The notes under the pieces are model-generated. The model made no database searches, was not told the DNA's origin, and was given only the letters and a program-made list of their open reading frames with translations. Made by a program: the position numbers and the translations under genes. Below are positions 1-8,397 of a stretch of 64,000 nucleotides of DNA, one piece after another (the stretch's first letter is position 1; every line of letters starts with the position of its first letter). Source of the DNA: Acidobacteriota bacterium (lineage in GTDB: Bacteria; Acidobacteriota; Blastocatellia; Pyrinomonadales; Pyrinomonadaceae); assembly GCA_016700175.1 (NCBI GenBank), contig CP065003.1, forward strand, positions 2,366,001 to 2,430,000. The letters are read 5' to 3'.

Positions 1-1
1 T

Positions 2-511
2 CCGGAAGACAGGCCGTTCCGGGGCTGGCAGACGAACAAGCGCGATTACGAGTTCGCTCGGCTTCTGTGCCGCGCACGCTATTACCCGGGGACGCCGCGC
101 GGCGTCACGAGGATGTGGTTCAACATGTACGGCACGACACCCGGATCTCAGCAGGGACAGAAGGAACGAGAGGACGGCCTGGCGAGGAACCCGCGGACAG
201 GCTACCAGGCTATGTTCAGGTCCGGTTCGCATCAGTCTGCAACGCGCGGCTGGCTTAAACCGACCTGGATGACAGACTCACTGGTGAGAAAAGGCCTGTT
301 CGGACAGGAGATCGGGAAGGGCTTCCTTCCGGACGTACACTGCCCGACCGGCGCTCCGCGAGAGGCGATCGTGAAGATATCGAAAGCAGAGCCGGGCGGG
401 ATCGGAGGAGAGGGCCTGTGGCGCCCCGTGGAACTCGGGATCCGGCCGAAGGCGGAATCCGAAGCGATGAAGAAATATCTTGCCGGAGGCTTTTCGGCGA
501 AGAAGGCATAA
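2..511 (+). CDS. Type II DMSO-reductase family molybdopterin oxidoreductase, alpha subunit (C-terminal end only)
   Basis: The reading frame is open from the left edge of the window and stops at 511, giving the last 169 residues of a large catalytic subunit. The identity rests mainly on context: it lies 28 bp before an Nar/Nxr-type four-cluster Fe-S subunit, followed by a haem-b gamma subunit and a TorD-type chaperone, the order used by type II DMSO reductases (selenate, chlorate, ethylbenzene, DMS dehydrogenase, nitrate/nitrite enzymes). The Mo-bis-MGD ligand region and any Tat signal lie outside the window, so the substrate cannot be read here. The internal ATG at 113 is not the start. Confidence 0.75.
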   Translation, partial: PEDRPFRGWQTNKRDYEFARLLCRARYYPGTPRGVTRMWFNMYGTTPGSQQGQKEREDGLARNPRTGYQAMFRSGSHQSATRGWLKPTWMTDSLVRKGLFGQEIGKGFLPDVHCPTGAPREAIVKISKAEPGGIGGEGLWRPVELGIRPKAESEAMKKYLAGGFSAKKA

Positions 512-539
512 GCGCGGCGGGATTGCCGCGGGAGGAGAT

Positions 540-1679
540 ATGGCACGAGTAAACAACTGGCAGCTTGGCAGAGAGATGTCCTACTGGTATCCGGAGAGCC
601 GGCCCGAAAAGCAGTTCGCCGCGGTATTCGACATAAACAAGTGCATCGCCTGCCAGACCTGCACGCTCGCCTGCAAGACGACGTGGACATCCGGAAAGGG
701 CCAGGAATATATGCTCTGGAACAATGTCGAGACGAAGCCCTACGGTTTCTATCCCCTCAGCTGGGACCTGAAATTGCTGGAGATGCTCGACGGCCAGCAG
801 TGGAGTCCGGACGGCAGCACCTACGAAGGAAGCACTATCTTCGAGTCTGCGCCGGCGGGCGAAAGGGTGCTCGGTTGGCGCCCGGAGGACGAGGATTACG
901 CCTATCCGAACGTCGGCGAGGACGACTGCGCAGGTCAGATCGACGGCGGAGCGAGCCTCCAGATGCCGCACATGGCGTGGTTCTACTACCTCGCAAGGAT
1001 CTGCAACCATTGCACTTATCCGGCGTGCCTCGCCGCCTGCCCGCGCGGGTCGATCTACAAGCGTCCCGAAGACGGGATCGTGCTCGTGGACCAGGGAAGA
1101 TGCCGCGGCTACCAGGAATGCGTCCGCGGATGCCCGTACAAGAAGGTCTTCTTCAACCCGATGACCGGCACGTCCGAGAAATGCATCGCGTGTTTCCCGA
1201 AGATCGAGCAGGGCCTTCAGCCGCAGTGCTTCGTGAACTGCATCGGCAAGATACGGCTCGCCGGCTGGATCTCGAAGCCGGGCGAGGAGCGCGAGGACAA
1301 TCCGATCGATTACCTTGTCCGCATACGCAAGATCGCTCTTCCGCTGTTCCCCCAGTTCGGGCTCGAGCCGAATGTCTATTACATTCCCCCGATCCACGTC
1401 CCGACCTCCTTTACAAGGCAGATGTTCGGGCCGGGCGTCGACGACGCGATCGCCGCTTACAAGAAAGCCGCGGCGGAAGGCGACGACGATCTGACCGGAC
1501 TGCTTGGGCTGTTCGGATCGACTGAGGAAGTGCTCTCCAGATGGAACCGCAGCGGCGAAACGATCACGGGATTCAACGACAAGGGCGAGGAAGCGGTGCG
1601 CGTTCCGCTCCGCGAGCCGGTGAGCATACGGCCATCGTACGACAAGCTTTACCAGATAACGCGCGTGAACTGCCCGTAG
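540..1679 (+). CDS. Type II DMSO-reductase/Nar/Nxr-like iron-sulfur beta subunit
   Basis: A 379-residue electron-transfer subunit that would pass electrons between the molybdenum subunit and haem b. Four ferredoxin-type cysteine groups are visible: CIACQTC from residue 35, CNHCTYPAC near 155, CRGYQECVRGCP near 188 and CIACF near 215. In the third group a tyrosine replaces one cysteine, as in NarH/NxrB-type subunits where an aromatic residue there gives a [3Fe-4S] cluster. The stretches NNVETKPYG, ICNHCTYP and RQMFGPGVD are typical of the NarH/NxrB/EbdB group. I chose ATG 540 because GGAGGAG lies just before it; an upstream in-frame start at 480 would overlap the alpha gene. There is no export signal, so it probably travels with the folded alpha subunit. 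Confidence 0.92.
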   Translation: MARVNNWQLGREMSYWYPESRPEKQFAAVFDINKCIACQTCTLACKTTWTSGKGQEYMLWNNVETKPYGFYPLSWDLKLLEMLDGQQWSPDGSTYEGSTIFESAPAGERVLGWRPEDEDYAYPNVGEDDCAGQIDGGASLQMPHMAWFYYLARICNHCTYPACLAACPRGSIYKRPEDGIVLVDQGRCRGYQECVRGCPYKKVFFNPMTGTSEKCIACFPKIEQGLQPQCFVNCIGKIRLAGWISKPGEEREDNPIDYLVRIRKIALPLFPQFGLEPNVYYIPPIHVPTSFTRQMFGPGVDDAIAAYKKAAAEGDDDLTGLLGLFGSTEEVLSRWNRSGETITGFNDKGEEAVRVPLREPVSIRPSYDKLYQITRVNCP

Positions 1680-1695
1680 ATGCGGGAGGTGGATT

Positions 1696-2559
1696 ATGAG
1701 AAAGGCATCGATAATTTTCGCCGCGCTGGCGCTTGCTGCAGCGTTCGCGGCATCCGGCTGCCGGGGCCGCACCGTGTCCCCCTCGGAAGTGGTCGCGGTC
1801 CCGGAGCAGGAGATCACGCTCGACCCCCTGGACGATGCGTGGTACCCGCTCCCGTATCACCCCGCGAAGCTGATCCTTCAGGATTTGGTCGAGCCTCGCC
1901 TGATGGAGCCTTCGACCGCTGAGGTAGAGGTGACCGCGATGACCGACGGGAAGGATGTCGCGTTCCGGCTTGAATGGATCGACGGATCGCAGAACGATCT
2001 TCCGGGGCCGCAGGCGTTCATCGACGGCTGCGCGATCCAGCTTCCCTCTAAGCAGGACGCGAACGTGCCGGCTCCGCAGATGGGCGAAGAGGGCAAGTCG
2101 GTCGAGATAGCATACTGGCGCGCCGACTGGCAGGCGATAGTCGACGGGCGGGCGGACGAGATCTCGAGTATTTATCCAAACGCAGCCGTGGACCATTATC
2201 CTTTCAAGGCGGAATCGCTACAAAAGGATCCGAAAAAGCAGCAGGAAATGGCGCGGAGATACGCGCCTGCGAGGGCCCTCGGCAACGACCGTTCGGGGCC
2301 CCGCAAACAGCCGGTCGAGGACATGGTCGCGGGCGGCCCCGGAACGCTTTCGCCAGCGAGCCCGGTTTCTAGCGGGAAAGGCGTACGGACGGACAAGGGC
2401 TGGTCGGTCGTCATCGTGCGGCCTCTGCCGGCGTTCCTGACCGACAAGCAGAGCGCCAACATCGCCTTCGCAATATGGCAGGGCGAGAACAACGAAACGG
2501 GAGCACGAAAGATGCGGACCGGCTGGATACCTTTGGTGATAAGGAGGCTTCCGGAATGA
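1696..2559 (+). CDS. Haem-b-binding gamma subunit (ethylbenzene dehydrogenase-like), lipoprotein
   Basis: A 287-residue protein with an N-terminal hydrophobic signal ending in the lipobox ASGC near residue 22, so it is probably anchored as a lipoprotein on the periplasmic side. The rest matches in length and position the haem-b gamma subunit of type II DMSO reductases (EB_dh domain, beta-sandwich with one haem b): it starts with a DAWYPLP-type segment, has RLEWIDGS in the middle and WSVVIVRPL near the end. It follows the beta subunit by 16 bp and overlaps the chaperone by 4 bp. In EbdC-type proteins Met and Lys ligate the haem; I cannot assign the ligands without an alignment. Confidence 0.8.
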   Translation: MRKASIIFAALALAAAFAASGCRGRTVSPSEVVAVPEQEITLDPLDDAWYPLPYHPAKLILQDLVEPRLMEPSTAEVEVTAMTDGKDVAFRLEWIDGSQNDLPGPQAFIDGCAIQLPSKQDANVPAPQMGEEGKSVEIAYWRADWQAIVDGRADEISSIYPNAAVDHYPFKAESLQKDPKKQQEMARRYAPARALGNDRSGPRKQPVEDMVAGGPGTLSPASPVSSGKGVRTDKGWSVVIVRPLPAFLTDKQSANIAFAIWQGENNETGARKMRTGWIPLVIRRLPE

Positions 2560-3200
2560 GCGGATTGAACAAACGGCAGGCGGAATTGATGAAGGAAGCG
2601 GCCGAATGGCGCCTCCTTGGGCTTCTGTTCGAATGCCCTTCGGAGAAATGGAAGGAAGAACTGCAGCGTTTAGCCAACGAGACCGCGGATCCGAAACTCG
2701 CCGAAGCGGCAAGGCTCGCCGCGGACGAAGGGGCCGAAGGGATCTATCATTCGACGTTCGGTCCCGGTGGCCCTGCTCCCGCACGCGAGATCAGTTACAG
2801 GTCCTGGGCTCAGCCCGGGTATATGATCTCCGAGCTTTCGGCGTATTACGGCGCGTTCGGCTTCAGTCCGAAGACAGACGAAACGCCGGACCACATCTCG
2901 GTCGAGGCGTCGTTCGTCTCGTATCTCAAAATGAAGGAGGCGTTCGCGCTAGCCTCGGGACATACGGGCCGTGCCGAGATCACGTCCCGTGCGTCCGAAG
3001 GGTTCATCCGCGACCACGTATCGAAGGTCGCGGAACGGCTGAGCCGCTCGCTGTCGAGATCCGGGATAGGCTATTTGTCGAAAGCGGGAGAGATACTCTT
3101 CGAACGCGTCGGACCCGATCCGGACCGAAGCGGAAACCGCGGATTCCTTCCCGTCGCCCTGGCGGACGATGAATCACTCGACTGCGGACCGGGGATTTGA
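2556..3200 (+). CDS. TorD/NarJ-type molybdoenzyme maturation chaperone (delta subunit)
   Basis: A 214-residue helical protein of the TorD family, which binds the alpha subunit and guards Mo-cofactor insertion before export. Family features seen are ECPSEKW near the N-terminus, the FGPGGPAP-REISY segment, LSAYYGAFGF and the PDHISVEASFVSYL signature. It starts at ATG 2556 inside the stop of the gamma gene (ATGA overlap) behind AAGGAGG at 2541-2547, which indicates translational coupling. This is the last gene of the operon; repeats follow directly. Confidence 0.88.
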   Translation: MSGLNKRQAELMKEAAEWRLLGLLFECPSEKWKEELQRLANETADPKLAEAARLAADEGAEGIYHSTFGPGGPAPAREISYRSWAQPGYMISELSAYYGAFGFSPKTDETPDHISVEASFVSYLKMKEAFALASGHTGRAEITSRASEGFIRDHVSKVAERLSRSLSRSGIGYLSKAGEILFERVGPDPDRSGNRGFLPVALADDESLDCGPGI

Positions 3201-3244
3201 GAACCTGCAGAATCGAGCCCTTCAGGGTAACGGTTCAGGAATCT

Positions 3245-3480
3245 GGAGCCCATCAGATGCCCCCCGTTTTAACGGGGAGATACGGTGTCGTCCAATGAAC
3301 CTACCAGGGCTCCAGCCCATCAGTTGCCCCCCGTTTCAACGGGGGGATACCGGGCGGGTCAATAATTATCCAGGGGCTTCAGCCCATCAGTTGCCCCCGG
3401 CTTCAGCCGGGGGGACTAAGAGGTCATTTCTTGAGATTCCGGCCGGCTTCAGCCGGCCTTATTGGGTCTGAAGCCCCCAC
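3245..3480. repeat. Cluster of GC-rich extragenic palindromes (family A)
   Basis: Three tandem units, each containing an inverted repeat of the type CCCCCCGtTTCAaCGGGGGG or CCCCGGCTTCAGCCGGGG, joined by a conserved linker reading roughly GGGCT-CAGCCCATCAGTTG. A different palindrome, CCGGCTTCAGCCGG, closes the block near 3440-3460. The same units recur at 3680-3712, 8660-8935, 14355-14460 and 41280-41385. They are non-coding; the open frame across them is accidental. No transposase is attached. Confidence 0.8.
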
Positions 3481-3524
3481 AAATAATGTACTGGAACTGT
3501 TGGCATCAAGTCTCTTCGGCTCCG

Positions 3525-3660
3525 TAGGAGCCCGATGTCTGTAGAAGAACCACCTGAAGATCGAACCGCGCTCCGTTAGGAGCGCAATTCGGGAAAAGAA
3601 CATTCAGCCCCTATGAGGCTGTTGTTGTGTTTCGCGAATGAATGCTACAGGGTAGAGATT
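3525..3660 (+). repeat. Composite repeat C, copy 1
   Basis: This stretch holds short palindromes built on CTCCGTAGGAGC, then ATGTCTGTAGAAGAA, then a second palindrome GCTCCGTTAGGAGCGCAAT, then CAGCCCCTATGAGGCTG and finally a TGCTACAG tail. The same order of blocks returns at 36695-36850, and part of it inverted at 41130-41222. The remaining DNA up to 3760 carries one more family A palindrome and nothing else recognisable. Confidence 0.7.
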
Positions 3661-3759
3661 CAGAGGACTCGAGTACATCAGTTGCCCCCCCCCGCTTCAG
3701 CCGGAGGCCGTGACGTCAGACGAAGTAAAACCCGACCTTCAAAAAGCCGGGTATACTAA

Positions 3760-4144
3760 CTTTCAAACTGGACCAGTTATGTAGGGCAGGTCAAGAGGCT
3801 CCCTGAGGATGGCTTCCTGTTCCACCCGGACCGCGGAAGCCAGTACGCCTCGTTCGAGTTCAAAGAGCTGCTCAGAAGGTGCAGGATCACACACTCGATG
3901 TCGCGAAAGGGCAATTGCGGGGATAACGCCGTGACGGAACGTTTCTTCGGGACCTTGAAAGAGGAGCTGACCGACGGGAAGTCATACGAAACGGTCGAGG
4001 AACTGAGGCGGGACCTGTTCGACTACATCGAGGTGTTCTACAATCGTGAACGCCTCCATTCAACGCTCGGATATCTCTGCCCGGCCGACTATGAATCAAG
4101 GATGTTTGTCAGGTAACTGCGTGTCCGGTTTGACGTGCCATAAA
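3760..4144 (+). pseudogene. IS3-family transposase (orfB) remnant with right terminal repeat
   Basis: The frame is open from 3760 to a stop at 4116 and encodes the end of an IS3-type DDE integrase: HPDRGSQYAS, then SRKGNCGDNAVTERFFGTLK (with the catalytic Glu just after), and the RERLHSTLGYLCPADYE tail typical of the family. The first catalytic Asp and all of orfA are missing. Beyond the stop, GTGTCCGGTTTGACGTGCCAT at 4121-4141 matches the terminal repeat of the two related remnants at 6222 and 8299, so the right end is kept. The left boundary is a sharp junction with non-IS DNA near 3766. Confidence 0.85.
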
Positions 4145-4216
4145 GACTACACGAACCGCGATGCTATTAGAGCACATGCACGTAGCACTTCTAATACGGC
4201 CGATCTAGACGCAAAC

Positions 4217-4813
4217 TCATTTGCCGAAGCGTGACCAAGAAGGAACAACAAGTCTCGACGAATCTGTAATCAATGTTTCAAATGAACCGTTTCCATCGAA
4301 ATCGACGATATGAAACACAATGTTTGTATAACTAATGCGTTCGGTCGGTTCTAATGGTGCAATTCGTCGCGCAATAATGATGTAGCCGAATATCCCCGTT
4401 GGAGTACGCATCTCCTTATAGCCCCTGAGCAAAAACTTGCCCTCTACCAATCGATTTCGTTCTTCGACCTTTGACGCCTTCAAGATAAACTGAACCTCCG
4501 AAGCCGGAAGAAAACTAGTATAGACTACAGGAATCTCATTCCCAGATGCGTCCTCAAGAGTTACAATGGTTTTTCCAACTTTTTTCCCGTCTTTGGGAAT
4601 GGGTATCAACCAGCCGTCTTTCCGCACAAGATTTCCCAAGTTCATGGTCTCACGTATTGGGGTTGTCTGAGGAACGCTCTTTTTCGATTGACTTGGCATC
4701 TCGAACTCTCTGGGATCAGCTACGCATCCAGAAATCCAGATGCATATTGCTAACGGTAAGAAGAGCGCAATATATACTTGTTGATTCCTCGTGAATCTCA
4801 AGGCACGATTCAT
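4217..4813 (-). CDS. Hypothetical lipoprotein
   Basis: A 198-residue protein if read from the ATG at 4813. That start places a charged N-terminus and a hydrophobic stretch directly before a lipobox-like ISGC, which supports export and lipid anchoring. The mature part is soluble and ends in a DFDGNGSFETL segment. I do not recognise a family. A longer frame to 4927 has no better start signal. Base composition is clearly lower in GC than the flanking operons, and it lies between two inward-ending IS3 remnants, so acquisition by transfer is likely. Confidence 0.5.
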   Translation of the reverse strand: MNRALRFTRNQQVYIALFLPLAICIWISGCVADPREFEMPSQSKKSVPQTTPIRETMNLGNLVRKDGWLIPIPKDGKKVGKTIVTLEDASGNEIPVVYTSFLPASEVQFILKASKVEERNRLVEGKFLLRGYKEMRTPTGIFGYIIIARRIAPLEPTERISYTNIVFHIVDFDGNGSFETLITDSSRLVVPSWSRFGK

Positions 4814-5084
4814 AACTTTTACAAGGGCTGACACAGATTTCTGAACAGTCTTGGGGAGGGTTACACAACGAACTAATCGGCGTTCAGGCAGCCAACCAAT
4901 CTGCAATAAGTTTCGAACTTTGATCATGAGCCGCTATTCGAAAGGGGAAGCTAGCGATGATGTGCCTGAGATCAGCTTTTGTTCAGACAAATCCCGTATT
5001 CTACTTTTAAGACTATGCAAGGAATTGCTCGCCTGCTTTCGAATCCCAGTGACGACATCTGCTAAACATTTCGGTAATTTAAGT

Positions 5085-5414
5085 TCAATCAACAGTACCT
5101 GCGAAACATTGGGCCAGTTGAGAAGCGGTCTGCACAAGCACGACGGTCAATTCTTTAACCCGGGATTTCAAGAGGCCAAGAAGAAGCGTAAAGTCGTTCC
5201 AAGCGACGAATCTCCCCTGAAAGTCGCCTATCTCCCAATCGAGGCGGATTCAAGGAAAAGGACGACGCTGATCCGTGACTGGAGGATAGCGCTCAATCGG
5301 TTCACTATCGAGTTCGAGGAAAAACCCGCACTACATATCTTATGGAACATAAACACCAAAGACTTTGTAGAGCCGATTGAATCCAAATCATCCAGGTGGG
5401 CCCTAATGGGTTGA
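5085..5414 (+). pseudogene. Decayed IS256 (mutator)-type transposase C-terminus
   Basis: The frame encodes KKKRKVVPSDES-LKVAYL followed by RTTLIRDWRIALNRFTIEFEE. This lines up with the better preserved IS256-like fragment at 6437-6720 (KKRKVFPNDEVALKVEYL, then TMPIRDWKMALNRLKIEFEQ) and with the C-terminal end of the mutator transposase family, where W..A...F.I.F is conserved. Both fragments are followed by related DNA (TTT-ACAGAGCCGA-TTGAA). Only the last quarter of a transposase remains; the longer frame from 4851 covers unrelated DNA. Nothing recognisable lies between 4928 and 5085. Confidence 0.6.
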
Positions 5415-5460
5415 TTTACTGAACAACTTACGATCCTATAGGAATACTGGAGCTTTAGAT

Positions 5461-6078
5461 TCACTTCAGTTTAGAAAGGGGCGGAACCGTTACTTGATAA
5501 TCAATTTTGTCCTCGCAACTTTCCGCAGTATACATTCCATTCTCCTCTTCCATTGGCCGACTCGTAATCATGAACAACTGCCATTTTCCCAAGCGATTCA
5601 CAAGCAAAAAGCTTGAGTCATAAACAGGATTTGAAGGCTTGCCATAATGAACAAAAGCGTAAGCGTATTTCTCAGTCTTAATGGTTTTCAGCAGGCGGAA
5701 GAAGCTTAGCTGACCACGGGCAATTTTTTGAAACACTATCCGAATCTGCTCCCGTTCAAAATCTATCTTCGAATCATTTACAGAAAACGGGAAAGGCGGA
5801 GAGTCATCGTTTGTAGCACTGCTTGCGGATGAGTTTGAACAGCGGCGGATCATTTCGTAGTAATCGTCAGGCACGTCAGTGGTTGTCCTATTCAATTTAG
5901 CTTCGTCGCTTTCCAATGAAGCGTCCCAAAACTCGTTAATCGCGGCCGGGATCTCCAAATCTGGTTCCTCCGTTTCTACGGGACGGGACGACGGACTTAA
6001 CGCGGACAACTGCGACGCAACGACCCCCACTGAAACTCCGACCAAAAACGCCGCGAATGAAATCACTGGTTTCTGCAT
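5461..6078 (-). CDS. Hypothetical exported or membrane-anchored protein
   Basis: A 205-residue protein when started at ATG 6078, which has GGGAG at a good distance. The N-terminus has one hydrophobic segment (about residues 5-25) that could be a signal peptide or an anchor. The soluble part contains DVPDDYYEMIRRC and ends in a VTVPPLSKLK tail. No family is recognised. A frame extended to 6246 would run through the terminal repeat of an IS3 remnant and is rejected. Like its neighbour at 4217 it is relatively AT-rich and sits between the two IS3 right ends. Confidence 0.5.
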   Translation of the reverse strand: MQKPVISFAAFLVGVSVGVVASQLSALSPSSRPVETEEPDLEIPAAINEFWDASLESDEAKLNRTTTDVPDDYYEMIRRCSNSSASSATNDDSPPFPFSVNDSKIDFEREQIRIVFQKIARGQLSFFRLLKTIKTEKYAYAFVHYGKPSNPVYDSSFLLVNRLGKWQLFMITSRPMEEENGMYTAESCEDKIDYQVTVPPLSKLK

Positions 6079-6221
6079 AACAACTCCCTGTGAGAAGCCA
6101 CTTGAACACCGAATCAAAACCCGTCTACCGTAACGAAAAGCCTCGTGCCCTCGCTCTTTTAATGATATCGTTCCAAACAGCCTGCGAAAGTTGGTGCCCG
6201 TACGTTGGCCTTTTACCATTC

Positions 6222-6436
6222 TGTAATGGCACTTCAGGCCGGACACCCTGATACCTCACAAACCTCCTTGTATCATAGTCAGCCGGGCTGAGATATCCGA
6301 GCTTCGAGTGGAGGCGCTCACGATTGCAGAACACCTCGACGTACTCGAACAGGTCGTACCTCAGATCCTCGACCGTTTCATAAGCCTTCCCGTCGGTCAG
6401 CTCCTCTCTTAAAGTGCGAAAGAAATGTTCCGTTTG
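6222..6436 (-). pseudogene. IS3-family transposase (orfB) remnant, second copy
   Basis: On the minus strand the frame encodes TEHFFRTLREELTDGKAYETV and the tail RERLHSKLGYLSPADYDT, near-identical to the remnant at 3760-4144. The terminal repeat TGTAATGGCACTTCAGGCCGG begins at 6222. The element is cut off near 6436, where it meets an IS256-like fragment on the other strand. It faces the first copy, so the two right ends enclose 4144-6222. Confidence 0.85.
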
Positions 6437-6720
6437 CAAGACTTGAATATAGCTGCTGTAGAATCCCTCAACTCCGTGATTCGCAAGGCCACGAAGAAAC
6501 GGAAGGTATTTCCGAATGACGAAGTCGCACTGAAGGTCGAGTATCTCGCGACCGAGGCAGCTTCAAGAAAATAGACGATGCCGATACGCGACTGGAAAAT
6601 GGCGCTCAACCGGCTCAAGATCGAGTTCGAGCAACAACTTGCACCTTACATCGAATGGAAGGCATTTACACAGAAAACTTTACAGAGCCGACTTGAACCC
6701 CCGACCTGGTGATTACAAAT
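6437..6720 (+). pseudogene. IS256 (mutator)-type transposase C-terminal remnant with nonsense codon
   Basis: Reading the plus strand gives LNSVIRKATKKRKVFPNDEV, then EYLATEAASRK, a TAG stop, and continues in the same frame as TMPIRDWKMALNRLKIEFEQQ. The family normally has a tryptophan where the TAG stands, so a TGG-to-TAG change broke the gene. The N-terminal three quarters are absent because the IS3 fragment abuts at 6436. This is the second decayed copy of the same element type after 5085-5414. Confidence 0.75.
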
Positions 6721-7080
6721 TCATTTCAGGCACTTTTTACTGAATGTTACTGACGGATATAGTCCCCACTGACGGGATGAAGTGAGTTTGGTGTATTGTC
6801 TGAAACCTTCCAGAACCGCAGGGAGTCGCTACACTTTTCGCTACACCTCAAACACTGCCCGAACCGTGATGCAGAAAGTGAAAATCCCCGACCTTAAGCC
6901 GAATGCGTACCTCTTCCGACATTACGGCCTTTGGCGACAGGACAACTTACAATACTTTCGTTGTAGGTCCGTTTTTGCCCTCTGCCATCGAAAATCTTAG
7001 GATAAAGGACGCTCGAGTCCGCTTCAAAACCATAAAAGCAACTAACAACTGTTAGATCAACCACACCATCGATTCCTCTC
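6721..7080. other. Gene-poor stretch after the IS256 remnant
   Basis: About 360 bases of mixed, AT-richer DNA. A 72-residue plus-strand frame from 6782 has no family resemblance, no clear ribosome site and probably is chance. The first bases may still belong to the end of the decayed IS256 element. I see no RNA gene or clear regulatory site. Confidence 0.4.
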
Positions 7081-7404
7081 TTACTTTTTGGCAGGAGGTT
7101 TCTTGCCCTTGTCCTTTTTTGGAAGGGGGTTAACCTTTGCAGCATCAACAACCAGATTTGTTTCGTGCATAGCTCGATTTAACTCAAGACTAACTACGGA
7201 AACAATTGCGGCCGGAACAAAGTTATCGTCTGGACCTGGATCTTTTTGCGTGGCAGGCGGGGGGCCTTGTTTCAACTCAATGTTTGCAGCGTTTAAGCCG
7301 AAACGCAATGAAAGCTCCCAAAGTCCTTCGTGGATACCTTGTTCTTTTATCAATGCGGTGGCCACGTCTCGGTGAGCGAAAGTATAGGTTTTTACTTCTG
7401 CCAT
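7081..7404 (-). CDS. Hypothetical small basic-tailed protein next to HicAB
   Basis: A 107-residue cytoplasmic protein with a clean AGGAGA ribosome site before ATG 7404. It starts AEVKTYTFAHRDVATALIKEQG, has a proline-rich middle and ends in a lysine/proline tail (KKDKGKKPPAKK), which may bind nucleic acid. No signal peptide or membrane segment. It lies 9 bp after the HicB-like antitoxin gene on the same strand, so it may be a third gene of that operon. Function unknown. Confidence 0.6.
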   Translation of the reverse strand: MAEVKTYTFAHRDVATALIKEQGIHEGLWELSLRFGLNAANIELKQGPPPATQKDPGPDDNFVPAAIVSVVSLELNRAMHETNLVVDAAKVNPLPKKDKGKKPPAKK

Positions 7405-7413
7405 TATTGTCTC

Positions 7414-7971
7414 CTAGTTTATGTAATCACCTTGACCGGATTCAGCCACTTCATCAAAACGAAGCTCGGGCGAGTTCTCTTTGTACCTCAGCTTGATACC
7501 AGCCGGAGATCGTGAGTGGCTGGCAGATGACTCAAAACTCCATTCGCTCAGGAAAAGGGCTGTTGTAATCCGAAAGAGTTGGTTATGCAGAAACATCTTT
7601 GAATACCTGTCAAATCCGACTTGGCGCTCTGACTTGTACTCATCAATCTTCGACTGAACGGAAAGGACCAAAAATTGATTAAGGCTAATGCCGTCATCAG
7701 ACGCAAGTCTTACTGATTCTTCATGCAGGCTCTTTGGTAGGCGCAGACTTACTTGCCCGCTAAATGTACGCGCAACTTCCGGGGAAGGTAACCTCTCGCC
7801 GTGCTCTTTGTAGCTTTCTACGTACAACAAAAGAACTTTACGGGCTTCGGCTAGTGCTTTTTCAGGATCTGCTTCTACAACAGCGAGTCCTGGGAATTCT
7901 GGGACCGTAGCCACATATGCTTCGTCCTCTTCACTCCAAGTGATCTGAAATCGGTATTTTAAATTTGCCAT
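7414..7971 (-). CDS. hicB: HicB-family antitoxin (long form)
   Basis: A 185-residue protein. The first 65 residues form the HicB partial RNase-H-like fold (EEDEAYVATVPEFPGL and LAEARKVLLLYVESYKE). Then comes a ribbon-helix-helix DNA-binding part (GQVSLRLPKSLHEESVRLAS-GISLNQFL). The last 70 residues have no match I recognise and make it longer than usual. HicB neutralises HicA and represses the operon. The gene starts 5 bp after the HicA-like gene with GGAG before its ATG. Its position in IS-littered, low-GC DNA is common for mobile toxin-antitoxin pairs. Confidence 0.82.
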   Translation of the reverse strand: MANLKYRFQITWSEEDEAYVATVPEFPGLAVVEADPEKALAEARKVLLLYVESYKEHGERLPSPEVARTFSGQVSLRLPKSLHEESVRLASDDGISLNQFLVLSVQSKIDEYKSERQVGFDRYSKMFLHNQLFRITTALFLSEWSFESSASHSRSPAGIKLRYKENSPELRFDEVAESGQGDYIN

Positions 7972-7976
7972 GCGAC

Positions 7977-8225
7977 CTACTCCGTTGTGGAATCAAGCTT
8001 TTCAATTGCTTCCAGTAGTTGCCGTAGTTGATAGGCTGGTATCTCGCCCCGCTGTTCAGTAAACGTCAGCCTTCTGTTTCCATCCTTGTGAATAAAGATT
8101 GCATGGGAGCCACTTTGGCGATCCAACGCCCATCCATAACAACTCGCCAATTTCACTGCATCAGCGTAACGATAGTTTGTCGCCGAGTTTCTTGCTTTTT
8201 CTAGGAGTTTCTTACAAGAAACCAT
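7977..8225 (-). CDS. hicA: HicA-family mRNA interferase toxin
   Basis: An 82-residue protein with the small dsRBD-like HicA layout: KKLLEKA at the start, then GWALDRQSGSHAIFIH holding the catalytic histidine in SHAIF, then a basic strand and a PAYQLRQLLEAIEKL C-terminal helix. HicA toxins cleave mRNA and are held by HicB. It is the first gene of the minus-strand operon with hicB and the 107-residue protein. Slightly longer than typical HicA (about 60-80 residues). Confidence 0.82.
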   Translation of the reverse strand: MVSCKKLLEKARNSATNYRYADAVKLASCYGWALDRQSGSHAIFIHKDGNRRLTFTEQRGEIPAYQLRQLLEAIEKLDSTTE

Positions 8226-8298
8226 TATAATGTCTCGCTGGTCAAAAATCTAGGTTTGCTACCATATGTAGTATCAAATTGAAGTTAAAGCGATAGAC

Positions 8299-8395
8299 TG
8301 TAATGGCACGCCAAACCGGACACCTCGGAACAGTATAATCTAACTAAAACGAGGTGAAAGGAAGATGGGAAAAGAGGCACTCCGAAGTAGTCAAG
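8299..8395 (+). mobile_element. IS3-family left-end remnant
   Basis: TGTAATGGCACGCCAAACCGG at 8299 is the inverted counterpart of the ends at 4141 and 6222. It is followed by a short leader, the ribosome site GGTGAAAGGAAG and ATG 8365 opening what should be orfA (MGKEALRSSQ), which is cut off after about ten codons. Together with 3760-4144 and 6222-6436 this is the third piece of the same element type, and no complete copy is present. Confidence 0.7.
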
Positions 8396-8397
8396 CG

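Noticed and set aside
255..1817. A 520-residue open frame on the minus strand across the Fe-S beta subunit gene
   Set aside because: It is the reverse-strand shadow of a high-GC coding region; the plus strand encodes clear cysteine clusters, while this frame has no family resemblance and is Arg/Ala-rich as such shadows are.
3169..3471. A 100-residue frame after the chaperone gene
   Set aside because: It reads through palindromic repeats whose coding is accidental and overlaps the chaperone end in another frame.
6782..7000. A 72-residue frame after the IS256 remnant
   Set aside because: No ribosome site, no family, and no sign of protein-like composition beyond chance.
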